Of a stretch of 64,000 bases of DNA, positions 31,861 through 39,812 are shown one piece after another (the stretch's first letter is position 1; each line of letters begins with the position of its first letter). Made by a program: the position numbers and the translations under genes. Below the pieces are notes generated by a model, which was given only the letters and a program-made list of their open reading frames with translations, did no database searches and had not been told where the DNA came from. Origin of the DNA: an uncultured Clostridia bacterium (GTDB lineage Bacteria > Bacillota > Clostridia > Oscillospirales > Oscillospiraceae); NCBI GenBank assembly GCA_947649615.1, contig CANSSG010000003.1, positions 82,846 through 146,845 of the forward strand. The letters run 5' to 3'.

Positions 31861-33414
31861 CTACATCCAAATAGAGAAAATACGCAGCACTTTTTCCAGC
31901 ATTTTTCTAAACCAAGACCGCTTCCCCCATTCCTTCGCATCCACGGCCCTGCTGCGTTCCATAATCTCCCGCATGTCCCTTTCCAGCGTCCCAATCACCG
32001 GCGCGCCGTATAAGGCCACGCCGCATTCATAGTGGAGCTGAAAACTGCGGTAGTCCATATTAATCGTACCCAGCAGGGCGGCTTCCCCATCGGCCACCAG
32101 GCTTTTTGTATGGAGGAACCCCGGCGTAAACTCAAAGATTTTCACCCCATGCCTTAAAAGCCGCTCATAGTATGACCCTGCCACGATCTGCGTATACTTG
32201 TGATCCGGGATGCCCGGCAGCAGGATGCGCACATCCACCCCGCTGTCCGCCGCCATGCACAGCGCCCGTACCATAGCGTCCTCCACGGCGAAATAGGGCG
32301 TGGTGACCCATAAATAGCGGTGGGCGTTGGAAATGCACTGAAGGTACATATCCTCGGCGGGGTTGTCTGGGTTATTCATAGGCCCATCGTTAAAGGGCTG
32401 GCAATAGCCGGAGGCTTCCCGTTCCTCATGGGGCCGGTAATAGTCGTGTTCCCGGTGAACCCGTTCCCCCAGCATCTCCCACATATGGAGGAATTGGGAG
32501 GTCAATCCCCAGGCCCCGGGTCCGTCCAGCAGTACGCCCCCGTCCTTCCACTCGCCGAAGCGGATCAACTCCCCTACATATTCGTCCGCCACATTGACCC
32601 CGCCGGTGTAGGCGTACTGCCCATCCACGCACAGGATTTTCCGGTGGTCCCTGTAATTGAAGTAGAGCCGGTTGACATACTGGTGGACGGGATTGAACAC
32701 GCACACCTCTATGCCCTCGCTCCGCATGGTCTCAATGGTTTCATTGCGCATCCGGGTGATATTGCCAAAGTCATCGAAAATGATCTTGATTTCCACCCCA
32801 TGCCTGGCCCTTTCGATTAAAACAGCCAGTATCCTGTCCCACAGCTTTCCCTCTGCCAGAATGAAATACTCCAGGAAAATAAACCGCTCCGCACGGGCCA
32901 TCTTATCAATGGCGTCGTCAAAAAACGCCTTGCCTGTGGGGAAATACACAGCGTCCGTGTTCCGGAACAGCAGGAACCCCCGCCGGGCCAGCAGCCGGGC
33001 AGCCCTCTGCCAGTTCGGCAGCACCTTCCCCAGCTTTTCCAGGTCAGCGGCAGACTGCCGCTGATCCATCTGCCGGTTCCCCGGCGGCGGCAGGGGCAGG
33101 AGGTTCAGCTTTTTGCTCTGGACGTTGCCGCCCCACAGGACGTACAGCGCCATCCCGCCCACCGGCAGCGCCACTACCAGCAGCGTCCAGGCCAGCTTAT
33201 AGCTGCCGCTGGACGTTCTGGACTGGATGTTAACCGCCACGCCGATAGCGATAAGCTCCAAGATAGCGAAAAAGATAAACGCGTGGGATTGCAGGAAATA
33301 GGTCAATATCACCACCGAAGCAATATTCAGGACCAGCAGAAGCAGCACCAGCGCAATCCGCAGGGAAGCGGATATGCGGCGTTCCGTGGTCTGTTTCACT
33401 TGATGCTTTTTCAC
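31861..33414 (-). CDS. cls: Cardiolipin synthase
   Basis: Cls joins two phosphatidylglycerols to cardiolipin. The 517-residue protein begins with two transmembrane helices (about residues 15-65), then two phospholipase D domains: HRKILCVDGQYAYTGG near 258 and HTKSLVADGEAALLGTINMD near 436, each with the HxK(x)4D motif. The start is GTG 33414 behind AAGGAG, 33 bases after the Sel1 mini-gene stop. Some paralogues are nucleases, but the N-terminal membrane helices fit Cls. Confidence 0.94.
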   Translation of the reverse strand: MKKHQVKQTTERRISASLRIALVLLLLVLNIASVVILTYFLQSHAFIFFAILELIAIGVAVNIQSRTSSGSYKLAWTLLVVALPVGGMALYVLWGGNVQSKKLNLLPLPPPGNRQMDQRQSAADLEKLGKVLPNWQRAARLLARRGFLLFRNTDAVYFPTGKAFFDDAIDKMARAERFIFLEYFILAEGKLWDRILAVLIERARHGVEIKIIFDDFGNITRMRNETIETMRSEGIEVCVFNPVHQYVNRLYFNYRDHRKILCVDGQYAYTGGVNVADEYVGELIRFGEWKDGGVLLDGPGAWGLTSQFLHMWEMLGERVHREHDYYRPHEEREASGYCQPFNDGPMNNPDNPAEDMYLQCISNAHRYLWVTTPYFAVEDAMVRALCMAADSGVDVRILLPGIPDHKYTQIVAGSYYERLLRHGVKIFEFTPGFLHTKSLVADGEAALLGTINMDYRSFQLHYECGVALYGAPVIGTLERDMREIMERSRAVDAKEWGKRSWFRKMLEKVLRIFSIWM

Positions 33415-33446
33415 GGGCGGCTCCTTTCTTTATCTTTTATGCGTGT

Positions 33447-33617
33447 TTATAGGCTGACGCCCAACGCCCGGCACTTCTCTATTGCCAGGCCATGGCCTTG
33501 GCGGGCGGACTCCCGGAACCAGCGCACCGCCTGGGCGGCATTTTTCTCCACGCCCAGCCCTTCCAGACAGAAATAACCAATCTGGCATTCCGCCAGCGGA
33601 TAGCCCTGCTCCGCCAT
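33447..33617 (-). CDS. Single-repeat Sel1-like mini-protein
   Basis: This 56-residue gene is short and easily missed. The protein is one complete Sel1 (TPR-like) repeat: PLAECQIGYFCLEGLGVEKNAAQ near residues 7-29, then AVRWFRESARQGHGLA, matching the A-x3-LG-x2-Y-x2-G-x-GV-x5-A-x2-W consensus. It has no signal peptide. GGGGAAGGG lies just upstream of ATG 33617, and it sits 12 bases after pncB and 32 before cls, so it is cotranscribed. It may be a protein-interaction module or the remnant of a longer Sel1 protein. Confidence 0.7.
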   Translation of the reverse strand: MAEQGYPLAECQIGYFCLEGLGVEKNAAQAVRWFRESARQGHGLAIEKCRALGVSL

Positions 33618-33629
33618 AGACCCTTCCCC

Positions 33630-35078
33630 CTATCCGTTTTTCTCCAACAGGCCATGCTTCACATCCCATAGCTTCTGGGACAGGTCCACATAGTACTTGT
33701 GGGGGTTGTCAAACCGTTTCACTTCCTCCCACAGCGTATCCACCTGTTCCAGGCAGTACTTCCGGATTTCCGGCAGGGTGGGCAGGTCATAGACCAGTTC
33801 CCCGTTTTGGAACACCTGGACCTGCAATTCCTTGGCGGTGAAGTCATAGACCTCCTTCTTCTTCCAGGTGGCATCCGGGTCGAAGATCACCAGCGGCCTG
33901 CTGTCGTCCACGGACTCGTCATAGACGGTGAGGTAGTCGGCAATAGCCTTTCCGGTATCATTTCCATAGAACCGGAAAAGCTTCTTATAGTGGGGGGTGG
34001 TAATTTTCGCCACATTTTCGCTGATTTTGATTTTCGGCGTAATCGTCCCCGTCTCGTCCTCCACGGCTACCAGCTTGTACACCCCGCCGAAGACCGGCTC
34101 GCTACGGGCGGTAATCATCCGTTCGCCCACGCCGAAGCAGTCGATTTTAGCCCCTTGCAGCAGCAAATCCCGGATCAGCTCCTCATCCAGGGAGTTGGAC
34201 GCGGAGATGGTGCAGGTCTGCCACCCCGCCGCGTCCAGCATCTTCCTTGCTTCCTTGGTGAGGTAGGCGATGTCTCCGGAATCCAGCCGGATGCCGCACT
34301 TGGTGATGCCCAAAGGCTTGAGCACCTCGTTGAAGGCCCGGATTGCGTCAGGCACGCCGCTTTTGAGCGTGTTATACGTATCCACCAGCAGCACGGCGTT
34401 GGTCGGATAAATCTCACAATATGTCTTAAACGCCTCATACTGGCTGTCGAACATCTGCACCCAGGAGTGGGCCATAGTGCCGGCGGCGGGTACGCCGTAG
34501 AGTTGGTCGCTGATGGCGCAGGCGGTGCCGTGGACGCCGCCGATGTATGCGGCCCGGGCGCCGGTAATCGCCCCATCGTTCCCCTGGGCGCGGCGGGAGC
34601 CGAATTCCAGCACCGTCCGCCCCTGGGCGGCCCGGACCACGCGGTTGGCCTTCGTCGCGATGAGGCTCTGGTGGTTGACGGACAGCAGGGCGTAAGTCTC
34701 AATAAGCTGCGCCTGGGAAGCGGGCGCGCGGACAGTAACCAGCGGCTCACCTGGGAACACCGGCGTTCCCTCCGGCACGGCCCAGATATCTCCGGTAAAG
34801 CGGAAGCGGCGCAGATATTCCAGGAAATCCTCCTGGAACAGGTTCTTGCTCCGGAGGTAGGCAATATCATCCTCGTCAAAATGGAGATTTTTGATGTAGT
34901 CAACAAGCTGCTCCAGCCCGGCGGCGATGGCGAAGCCCCCCTTGTCAGGCACCCGGCGGAAGAATACGTCGAAATAGGTGATGCGGTCCTGCATCCCCTT
35001 GCGGAAGTAGCCGTTGGCCATCGTCATCTCATAAAAGTCAAACAGCATGGACAGATTAAGGCGTTCCTTGCGTTCCAT
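33630..35078 (-). CDS. pncB: Nicotinate phosphoribosyltransferase
   Basis: PncB makes nicotinate mononucleotide from nicotinate, PRPP and ATP for NAD salvage. The 482-residue protein shows MLFDFYEMTMANGYF near residue 11, the FGSRRAQGNDGAI motif near 155, the phosphoribosyl region SGDIAYLTKEARKML near 268, and FGVGERMITARSEPVFGGVYKLV near 315. AAGGAG precedes ATG 35078. It is the first gene of a four-gene operon and is divergent from coaW; their promoters lie back to back. A small GC-rich hairpin (GGACGGG/CCCGTCC) lies in its leader. Confidence 0.95.
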   Translation of the reverse strand: MERKERLNLSMLFDFYEMTMANGYFRKGMQDRITYFDVFFRRVPDKGGFAIAAGLEQLVDYIKNLHFDEDDIAYLRSKNLFQEDFLEYLRRFRFTGDIWAVPEGTPVFPGEPLVTVRAPASQAQLIETYALLSVNHQSLIATKANRVVRAAQGRTVLEFGSRRAQGNDGAITGARAAYIGGVHGTACAISDQLYGVPAAGTMAHSWVQMFDSQYEAFKTYCEIYPTNAVLLVDTYNTLKSGVPDAIRAFNEVLKPLGITKCGIRLDSGDIAYLTKEARKMLDAAGWQTCTISASNSLDEELIRDLLLQGAKIDCFGVGERMITARSEPVFGGVYKLVAVEDETGTITPKIKISENVAKITTPHYKKLFRFYGNDTGKAIADYLTVYDESVDDSRPLVIFDPDATWKKKEVYDFTAKELQVQVFQNGELVYDLPTLPEIRKYCLEQVDTLWEEVKRFDNPHKYYVDLSQKLWDVKHGLLEKNG

Positions 35079-35139
35079 AGCAGTACGCTCCTTGGTTTCT
35101 TTTCGTAATATGCGGGCGGACGGGCCGCCCGTCCTCTAT

Positions 35140-35168
35140 ATAGTATATCTTTTTTCCTCGATTTGCAA
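35140..35168 (-). promoter_or_regulatory. Promoter of the pncB operon
   Basis: Minus strand TTGCAA (35163-35168), 17-base spacer, TACTAT (35140-35145). Confidence 0.7.
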
Positions 35169-35176
35169 CGATAGAA

Positions 35177-35205
35177 TTGACAATTCCTTCCGTTTCTTTT
35201 AAGAT
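35177..35205 (+). promoter_or_regulatory. Promoter of coaW
   Basis: TTGACA (35177-35182), 17-base spacer, TAAGAT (35200-35205). Its -35 box lies only eight bases from the divergent pncB -35 box. Confidence 0.7.
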
Positions 35206-35265
35206 AAGTAAGCCGGACGGCCCCACAGGCCGCCGCAGGACGAAAACGCCGGGAGGCACCAAGCC

Positions 35266-36096
35266 ATGTCTATCATCTTAGGAATTGATATCGGCGGCTC
35301 CACCACGAAGATTGTGGGGCTGCGCTCCGATGGAAGCACCATCGCCATGCACCGGGTACAAGCCCAGGACCCTATTACGTCCCTATACGGCGCTATGGGG
35401 AATTTCCTCTTTACCAACCACCTCCAGCTTGAGGACGTATCCCGCATTGCCCTGACGGGGGTAGGCGCGTCCTACGTGGATCAGGATATTTACGGCATCC
35501 CCACCGAGAAGGTGGAGGAGTTTACCGCCGTTGGCGTAGGCGGCCTGGCCCTCAGCGGCCAGGAAAGGGCCGTAGTGGTCAGCATGGGTACCGGCACCGC
35601 TTTCATCTGGGCGGAGCGCGGGAAGCCTGTGTCCCATTTATGCGGCTCCGGCGTTGGGGGCGGGACCCTGGCGGGGCTGTGCTCCCGGCTGTGCGGCACC
35701 CGGAAATACCAGCAGATCGTCAAGCTTGCCACCGAGGGCGACGTCAACCAAACGGACCTCACCGTAGGCGACCTGACCCGCAACAGCCACCCCTCCCTGC
35801 CCCTGGACATTACCGCGGCGAATTTCGGCAACGTATCCGATGACGCGGCCCCCGGGGACTTTGCCGCCGGCGTCATCAACATGGTGCTGCAATCCATCGG
35901 CACCACGGCGGTGATGGCCTGCCGGTATTGTGGCTGCGGGACGGCGGTGCTGACAGGATTCATGTCCAACCTCCCCCAGGCACGGGACTGCTTCGACCTG
36001 TTCACCCGGCTCCACGGGATTCAGTTCATGATCCCGGACAACGCCACCCACGCCACATCCATCGGCGCGGCGCTCCATTTAATCGAAGGGAAGTAA
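35266..36096 (+). CDS. coaW: Type II pantothenate kinase
   Basis: CoaW phosphorylates pantothenate, the first step of coenzyme A synthesis. The 276-residue protein belongs to the ASKHA fold: the phosphate loop IDIGGSTTKIVG at residue 8, TGVGASYVDQDIYG near 63, VSMGTGTAFI near 105, the GSGVGGGTLAGLC loop near 126, and CGCGTAVLTGF near 222. Type II enzymes are found in staphylococci and some Clostridia and resist CoA feedback. It is divergent from the NAD-salvage operon and followed by larE. Confidence 0.92.
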   Translation: MSIILGIDIGGSTTKIVGLRSDGSTIAMHRVQAQDPITSLYGAMGNFLFTNHLQLEDVSRIALTGVGASYVDQDIYGIPTEKVEEFTAVGVGGLALSGQERAVVVSMGTGTAFIWAERGKPVSHLCGSGVGGGTLAGLCSRLCGTRKYQQIVKLATEGDVNQTDLTVGDLTRNSHPSLPLDITAANFGNVSDDAAPGDFAAGVINMVLQSIGTTAVMACRYCGCGTAVLTGFMSNLPQARDCFDLFTRLHGIQFMIPDNATHATSIGAALHLIEGK

Positions 36097-36153
36097 AACG
36101 CCGCCCCTGCGGAGCGGCGTGGGAGCCTGACATATTATCAAGGAGGAACCGCC

Positions 36154-36903
36154 ATGTATCTGCAAGATTTCTTTCTGAAAAACCCGGCCTGCGCGGTAGC
36201 GTTTTCCGGCGGCGTGGATTCCGCAGTGCTGCTCCACGCCGCCGTCTCTTATGGGAGTCGCGCTGCGGCCTATTTCGTCAAAACCCCCTTCCAACCGGAC
36301 TTCGAACTGGAAGACGCCCGAAACACCGTCCAACAGCTTGGCGTCCCCCTGACGGTCCTGGCATTTGACATCCTGTCCGTCCCCGCCGTATCCGCCAACC
36401 CGCCGGACCGCTGCTACTACTGCAAACGCGCCCTGTTCTCCCGGCTTTTGGCGGCGGCAGAGGCGGACGGCTTCCCCCTGGTTTTAGACGGCTGCAACGC
36501 GTCTGACGACGCGTCCGACCGCCCAGGGATGCGCGCGCTGGCGGAATTGGGGGTTCGCTCCCCCCTGCGCGAGTGCGGCATAGACAAGGCTTCCGTCCGC
36601 CGCATGGCCCGGGAAGCGGGGCTTCCCGTATGGGACAAGCCCTCCTACGCCTGTCTCGCCACCCGCGTCCCCAGCGGGACAAAAATCACCTTGGACGCCT
36701 TAGCCCAGGTGGCGGAGGGCGAAAAACACCTGATGCGTCTCGGCTTCTCCGACTTCCGACTCCGCATGCGCGAAGACGGCTTCCTGCTGCAAGTCCGGGC
36801 GGAGCAAACGGCCCTGGCCCAACGCCTCCTCCCGGAAATCAACCGCCAGCTGTCCGCCGCCGTCTCCTTAGACCCCGCGCCCCGGATTTCCCGGGAAACC
36901 TGA
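36154..36903 (+). CDS. larE: LarE-like ATP-dependent sacrificial sulfur transferase
   Basis: LarE activates pyridinium dicarboxylate with ATP and donates cysteine sulfur to build the nickel-pincer cofactor of lactate racemase. The 249-residue protein has the PP-loop SGGVDS at residues 18-23, a CYYC pair at 87/90, the PSYACLATR segment whose Cys167 should match the sacrificial Cys176 of Lactobacillus LarE, and a C-terminal extension with LRMREDGFLLQVR. No larA, larB or larC is in the window. It may serve a distant lar operon or another sulfur-insertion job. AAGGAGG supports ATG 36154. Confidence 0.88.
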   Translation: MYLQDFFLKNPACAVAFSGGVDSAVLLHAAVSYGSRAAAYFVKTPFQPDFELEDARNTVQQLGVPLTVLAFDILSVPAVSANPPDRCYYCKRALFSRLLAAAEADGFPLVLDGCNASDDASDRPGMRALAELGVRSPLRECGIDKASVRRMAREAGLPVWDKPSYACLATRVPSGTKITLDALAQVAEGEKHLMRLGFSDFRLRMREDGFLLQVRAEQTALAQRLLPEINRQLSAAVSLDPAPRISRET

Positions 36904-37465
36904 GAGGCAGCTGCGGCGCCAATGTCCCGGCGGCCCCCAGCAGCAAAAACAGCCCCGCCTGATACCGCACCGTCAAGACCAACGCCGCCCCTGTGAGCGC
37001 CAGCGCGCATCCCAGCCCAATCCACCGGCAGGCCTGGTCTGCCGCCATAGGGTCCAGCACCCAGCTCACCAGCAAGTGCAGCGCCCTCCCTCCGTCCAAG
37101 GCCGGGACTGGCAGGAGGTTGAAGGACCCCAGCAGCAGATTGGCCCCCGCCGCCGTAAAATTTCCCATGCCCCTGGCGAAAACCAGCGCCAGCAGCAGGT
37201 TCACTGCCGGCCCCGCCAATGTGCATAAAATTTCCCGTGGATAGGACAAATACCGGGTATCCGCCTGGATTTCCGCACCGAAGGCGTTCAGGCGGAACCG
37301 GGTCACCCGTGCGCCCGCCAGCCGCAGCGCGGCCAGATGCCCCGTCTCATGGCAAGCCGCCGACAGCAGCACCAGCGGCAGCACCGGTCCCGCTCCCGCC
37401 AGCGCCGCCACGGCGACGAGCGCCCCGAATCCCCATCCCAACTCAAATTTACCCCACCGCCACAT
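36839..37465 (-). CDS. spoIVFB: Site-2 protease, M50 family (SpoIVFB-like)
   Basis: An integral membrane metalloprotease of 208 residues. It has the zinc motif HETGH near residue 39, about five to six hydrophobic segments, and the second motif NLLPVPALDGG near 116-126 whose Asp is the third ligand. The short length fits the SpoIVFB class, which cleaves pro-sigma-K in the mother cell during sporulation. It overlaps the upstream M23-protein gene by 17 bases, the same order as spoIVFA-spoIVFB in Bacillus. The basic C-terminal end is encoded in a 65-base convergent overlap with larE. Symbol inferred from context. Confidence 0.8.
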   Translation of the reverse strand: MWRWGKFELGWGFGALVAVAALAGAGPVLPLVLLSAACHETGHLAALRLAGARVTRFRLNAFGAEIQADTRYLSYPREILCTLAGPAVNLLLALVFARGMGNFTAAGANLLLGSFNLLPVPALDGGRALHLLVSWVLDPMAADQACRWIGLGCALALTGAALVLTVRYQAGLFLLLGAAGTLAPQLPLRFPGKSGARGLRRRRRTAGG

Positions 37466-38501
37466 AGTAGATGGGGTTCAAATACAGTTCTCCGTCATGC
37501 AGTTCAAAGTGGAGGTGGGGTCCGGTGACAAGGCCGGTGTCCCCCACCTCCGCGATTTTATCCCCCATTTTCACACTGCCTCCGGCAGCGGTAATACGGC
37601 TGCAATGGGCGTACAGCGTCATGTACCCCCCCTGGTGCCGGAGCATAACATAATTTCCCAGCGTACTGCTCTCCCCGGACGCGTACACCTCGCCGTCAGC
37701 GAAGGCTAGCACATCCGTCCCCGTCTCCGCCGCCAGGTCTACGCCGTAGTGGAATTTATTCCCCCCCTCCACGGGATGCTCCCGCCAGCCGAAGGTGGAG
37801 GTCAAATGCCCGGAAACCGGCGTACAGTGGGAAAACCCCAGGTTCCGCTGTTCCAAGCTGGCATTTTCCGGCATAGCGGCCATCGTGTAAAGCCAGGAAG
37901 CTTCCACCACGGCGGTATCGTCCTCCGGCGCGTCCGCCTGCGGGAGGGCCGCGCCCCCATCCCCCGCCGGTCTATCCGCCGCCCCCTTTTCAGGTGAGAT
38001 GAGCAATTCCCGCATCACCGCCTTATCCGGCTCCGGCAGCTCCAGGGCGGGATACCGCAGCAGCTTAGCCCCCGAAGCCGGAAGCCCGGCGTTCCCAGCC
38101 GCCGCCCCGTCCTCCGCCTGCGTCCCAGGCGCCGGTTCCGCATCCAATGCCTCCGGCTCCTCCTCCGCTTCCTCCTCCAACTGCGGCGACGGATTGAACA
38201 CGGCGGTGTACGCATCCTGGAGGGAATCGCTCACAGCCTGTTCCCCGCTCACAGCCCTGCCCATCGCGGCAAAGGCTTCCTGGAAATCGGCGTCCCGCCC
38301 AATAATCTGCCTGGCAGAGAGCGCCAGCCGCCCCACCGCTTCCGGAAACAGCAGTTTGGCCGCCACCAGCAGCACAAAAATAACGCCGCAGAACGCCAAC
38401 CTGATAAGCGCGGCATTTTCATTTCCGCCGGACCCGCCCTTTCGCCGGCTTCTTGCCCGCTGCATCTGCGCCCTGCGTCTGGTATTGCTTATATTTGACA
38501 A
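37449..38501 (-). CDS. Membrane-anchored M23 (LytM) peptidase-like protein, SpoIVFA-like
   Basis: About 350 residues: a basic N-terminus, one transmembrane helix at about 35-55, a long low-complexity linker rich in Ala, Glu and Pro (about 110-210), and a C-terminal LytM domain (about 225-350). The four zinc ligands are present: His and Asp in HYGVDLAAE and the two His in HLHFELHDG. SpoIVFA of Bacillus has the same layout and controls SpoIVFB; here the partner gene overlaps it. The start is uncertain: TTG 38501 has AAGGGGGG upstream, while GTG 38522 would add seven residues. Confidence 0.75.
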   Translation of the reverse strand: MSNISNTRRRAQMQRARSRRKGGSGGNENAALIRLAFCGVIFVLLVAAKLLFPEAVGRLALSARQIIGRDADFQEAFAAMGRAVSGEQAVSDSLQDAYTAVFNPSPQLEEEAEEEPEALDAEPAPGTQAEDGAAAGNAGLPASGAKLLRYPALELPEPDKAVMRELLISPEKGAADRPAGDGGAALPQADAPEDDTAVVEASWLYTMAAMPENASLEQRNLGFSHCTPVSGHLTSTFGWREHPVEGGNKFHYGVDLAAETGTDVLAFADGEVYASGESSTLGNYVMLRHQGGYMTLYAHCSRITAAGGSVKMGDKIAEVGDTGLVTGPHLHFELHDGELYLNPIYYVAVG

Positions 38502-38829
38502 TCCGCTCCCCCCTTTTGGCACTAGTGTATGCCGGCAAAAGGAAGATTATGCCTGGAAGGCCCCGCGCCCTCCGCCGCTCCGGCCAGGTCATAACGGTTC
38601 CACTTGCCATTACCGCTGTTTTGTGCTATCTTAAAAGGGAAAACAAGGGCTGCCCATTTGACCGATTGAATCACTTTTTCCGGGGCGTGTAACTCGAAAA
38701 AGACACGAAGCATCTTTTTTGACACGCTGGGAAATTCCTGTGGAATTTCCGTCCAAACCATGGTATACTAGTAAAAATCCGGTTCCTGCCCATACCAGGG
38801 CGTCCGAGAAACCAAAAGGAGGTTGTCGC
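38502..38829. other. Intergenic region before the NTF2-like gene
   Basis: No gene seen in this roughly 300-base stretch. Its right end holds a perfect inverted repeat and a -10 element (next entry). The left part should contain the promoter of the M23/M50 operon; if sporulation-controlled it may be of a sigma-E type that I cannot identify with certainty. Confidence 0.5.
38730..38769 (+). promoter_or_regulatory. Inverted-repeat operator overlapping a promoter
   Basis: GGAAATTCC-TGT-GGAATTTCC (38730-38750) is a perfect inverted repeat with nine-base arms. It overlaps the -35 position (TGGAAT, 38741-38746, poor match) of a promoter whose -10 is TATACT (38764-38769, 17-base spacing). A regulator binding here would govern the NTF2-like and NUDIX genes. 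Confidence 0.55.
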
Positions 38830-38830
38830 A

Positions 38831-39214
38831 ATGCTGCGTCCAAAAGAAGTAGTCAACGTATGGGTGGATGCCTTCAACCAAGGCGACGCGGAGAAGCTGG
38901 CCGCCCTGTACCACGACACTGCGGTAAACCATCAAGTGGCCAACGCCCCCGTTGAGGGCGCGGCGGCAATCCGGCAAATGTTCCTGGACGAATTTTCCGG
39001 GGCAAAAATGGTCTGCATTGTCGAGAACATATTGGAAGACGGCCAATGGGCGGTTTTGGAATGGCGCGACCCGGCCGGCCTGCGGGGCTGCGGCTTTTTC
39101 CATGTAGTAAACGGCAAAATCCTATTCCAGCGGGGCTACTGGGACAAGCTTTCCTTCCTGAAGCAGAACGGCCTTCCCCTGCCCCCGGAAGCGATGGCGG
39201 CGGGCCAAGCCTAA
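38831..39214 (+). CDS. NTF2/SnoaL-like protein
   Basis: The 127-residue protein has the SnoaL-like cone fold pattern: helix VVNVWVDAFNQGDAEKLAALYHDTAVNHQ (residues 7-35), a PVEGAAAIRQMF helix, and four beta-strands ending in FFHVVNGKILFQRGYWDK. Such proteins are small hydrolases, isomerases or ligand-binding proteins; the substrate is unknown. AAAGGAGG precedes ATG 38831. The gene is 28 bases upstream of the NUDIX gene and probably in one operon. Confidence 0.85.
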   Translation: MLRPKEVVNVWVDAFNQGDAEKLAALYHDTAVNHQVANAPVEGAAAIRQMFLDEFSGAKMVCIVENILEDGQWAVLEWRDPAGLRGCGFFHVVNGKILFQRGYWDKLSFLKQNGLPLPPEAMAAGQA

Positions 39215-39242
39215 TACGAGTGAAAGAAAGAAGGAAGCAACG

Positions 39243-39779
39243 ATGGAACTGATTGAGAAAACGCTGTCCAGCGAAAAAATTTTTGACGGCCGCATCCTGC
39301 ACATCCGCCGCGACACGGTTCGCCTTCCCGACGGCAGCGACGCCATCCGGGAGGTAGTAGACCATCCCGGCGGGGTATGCGTACTGGCATTGGACGATGA
39401 AAACCGCGCGCTGCTGGTAAGCCAGTTCCGCTATCCATACAAAGAGGTTGTCCGCGAAGTCCCCGCTGGGAAGCTGGAGTACGGCGAAGACCCCCGGGCA
39501 GCGGCCATCCGGGAACTGGCGGAGGAAACCGGCGCAGCAGCGGGCGAATTTCGTTCCCTGGGGGAACTGTACCCCTCCCCCGGCTACTGCGGCGAGATCA
39601 TCCGGATGTATTTGGCCCGGGATTTAACCTTTGGCGAGACACACCTGGACAAAGATGAATTTCTGAACCTGGAACGGATTCCCTTCGGCCAACTGGTAGA
39701 GCAAGTAGTATCCGGCGAGATCAAGGACGCGAAAACCATAGCGGTGGTATTAAAAGGAAAACTGCTTCTAGGGCTATAA
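39243..39779 (+). CDS. nudF: NUDIX hydrolase, ADP-ribose pyrophosphatase type
   Basis: The 178-residue protein has the ADP-ribose pyrophosphatase layout: an N-terminal strand pair (FDGRILHIRRDTVRL), VDHPGGVCVLAL near 39, QFRYPYKEVVREVPAGKLEYGE near 61, and a full Nudix box G-x5-E-x7-REL-x-EE-x-G near 80-102. It should hydrolyse ADP-ribose to AMP and ribose 5-phosphate, house-cleaning NAD breakdown products. Followed after 33 bases by a response regulator. Confidence 0.9.
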   Translation: MELIEKTLSSEKIFDGRILHIRRDTVRLPDGSDAIREVVDHPGGVCVLALDDENRALLVSQFRYPYKEVVREVPAGKLEYGEDPRAAAIRELAEETGAAAGEFRSLGELYPSPGYCGEIIRMYLARDLTFGETHLDKDEFLNLERIPFGQLVEQVVSGEIKDAKTIAVVLKGKLLLGL

Positions 39780-39812
39780 CCCCCCGTCCTGGGGCGCGAC
39801 GAAGGAGAAGAT

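Noticed and set aside
33430..33669. 79-residue minus-strand frame over the Sel1 mini-gene
   Set aside because: It is out of frame with the clear Sel1 repeat and overlaps the pncB stop; composition is Gly/Arg-rich noise.
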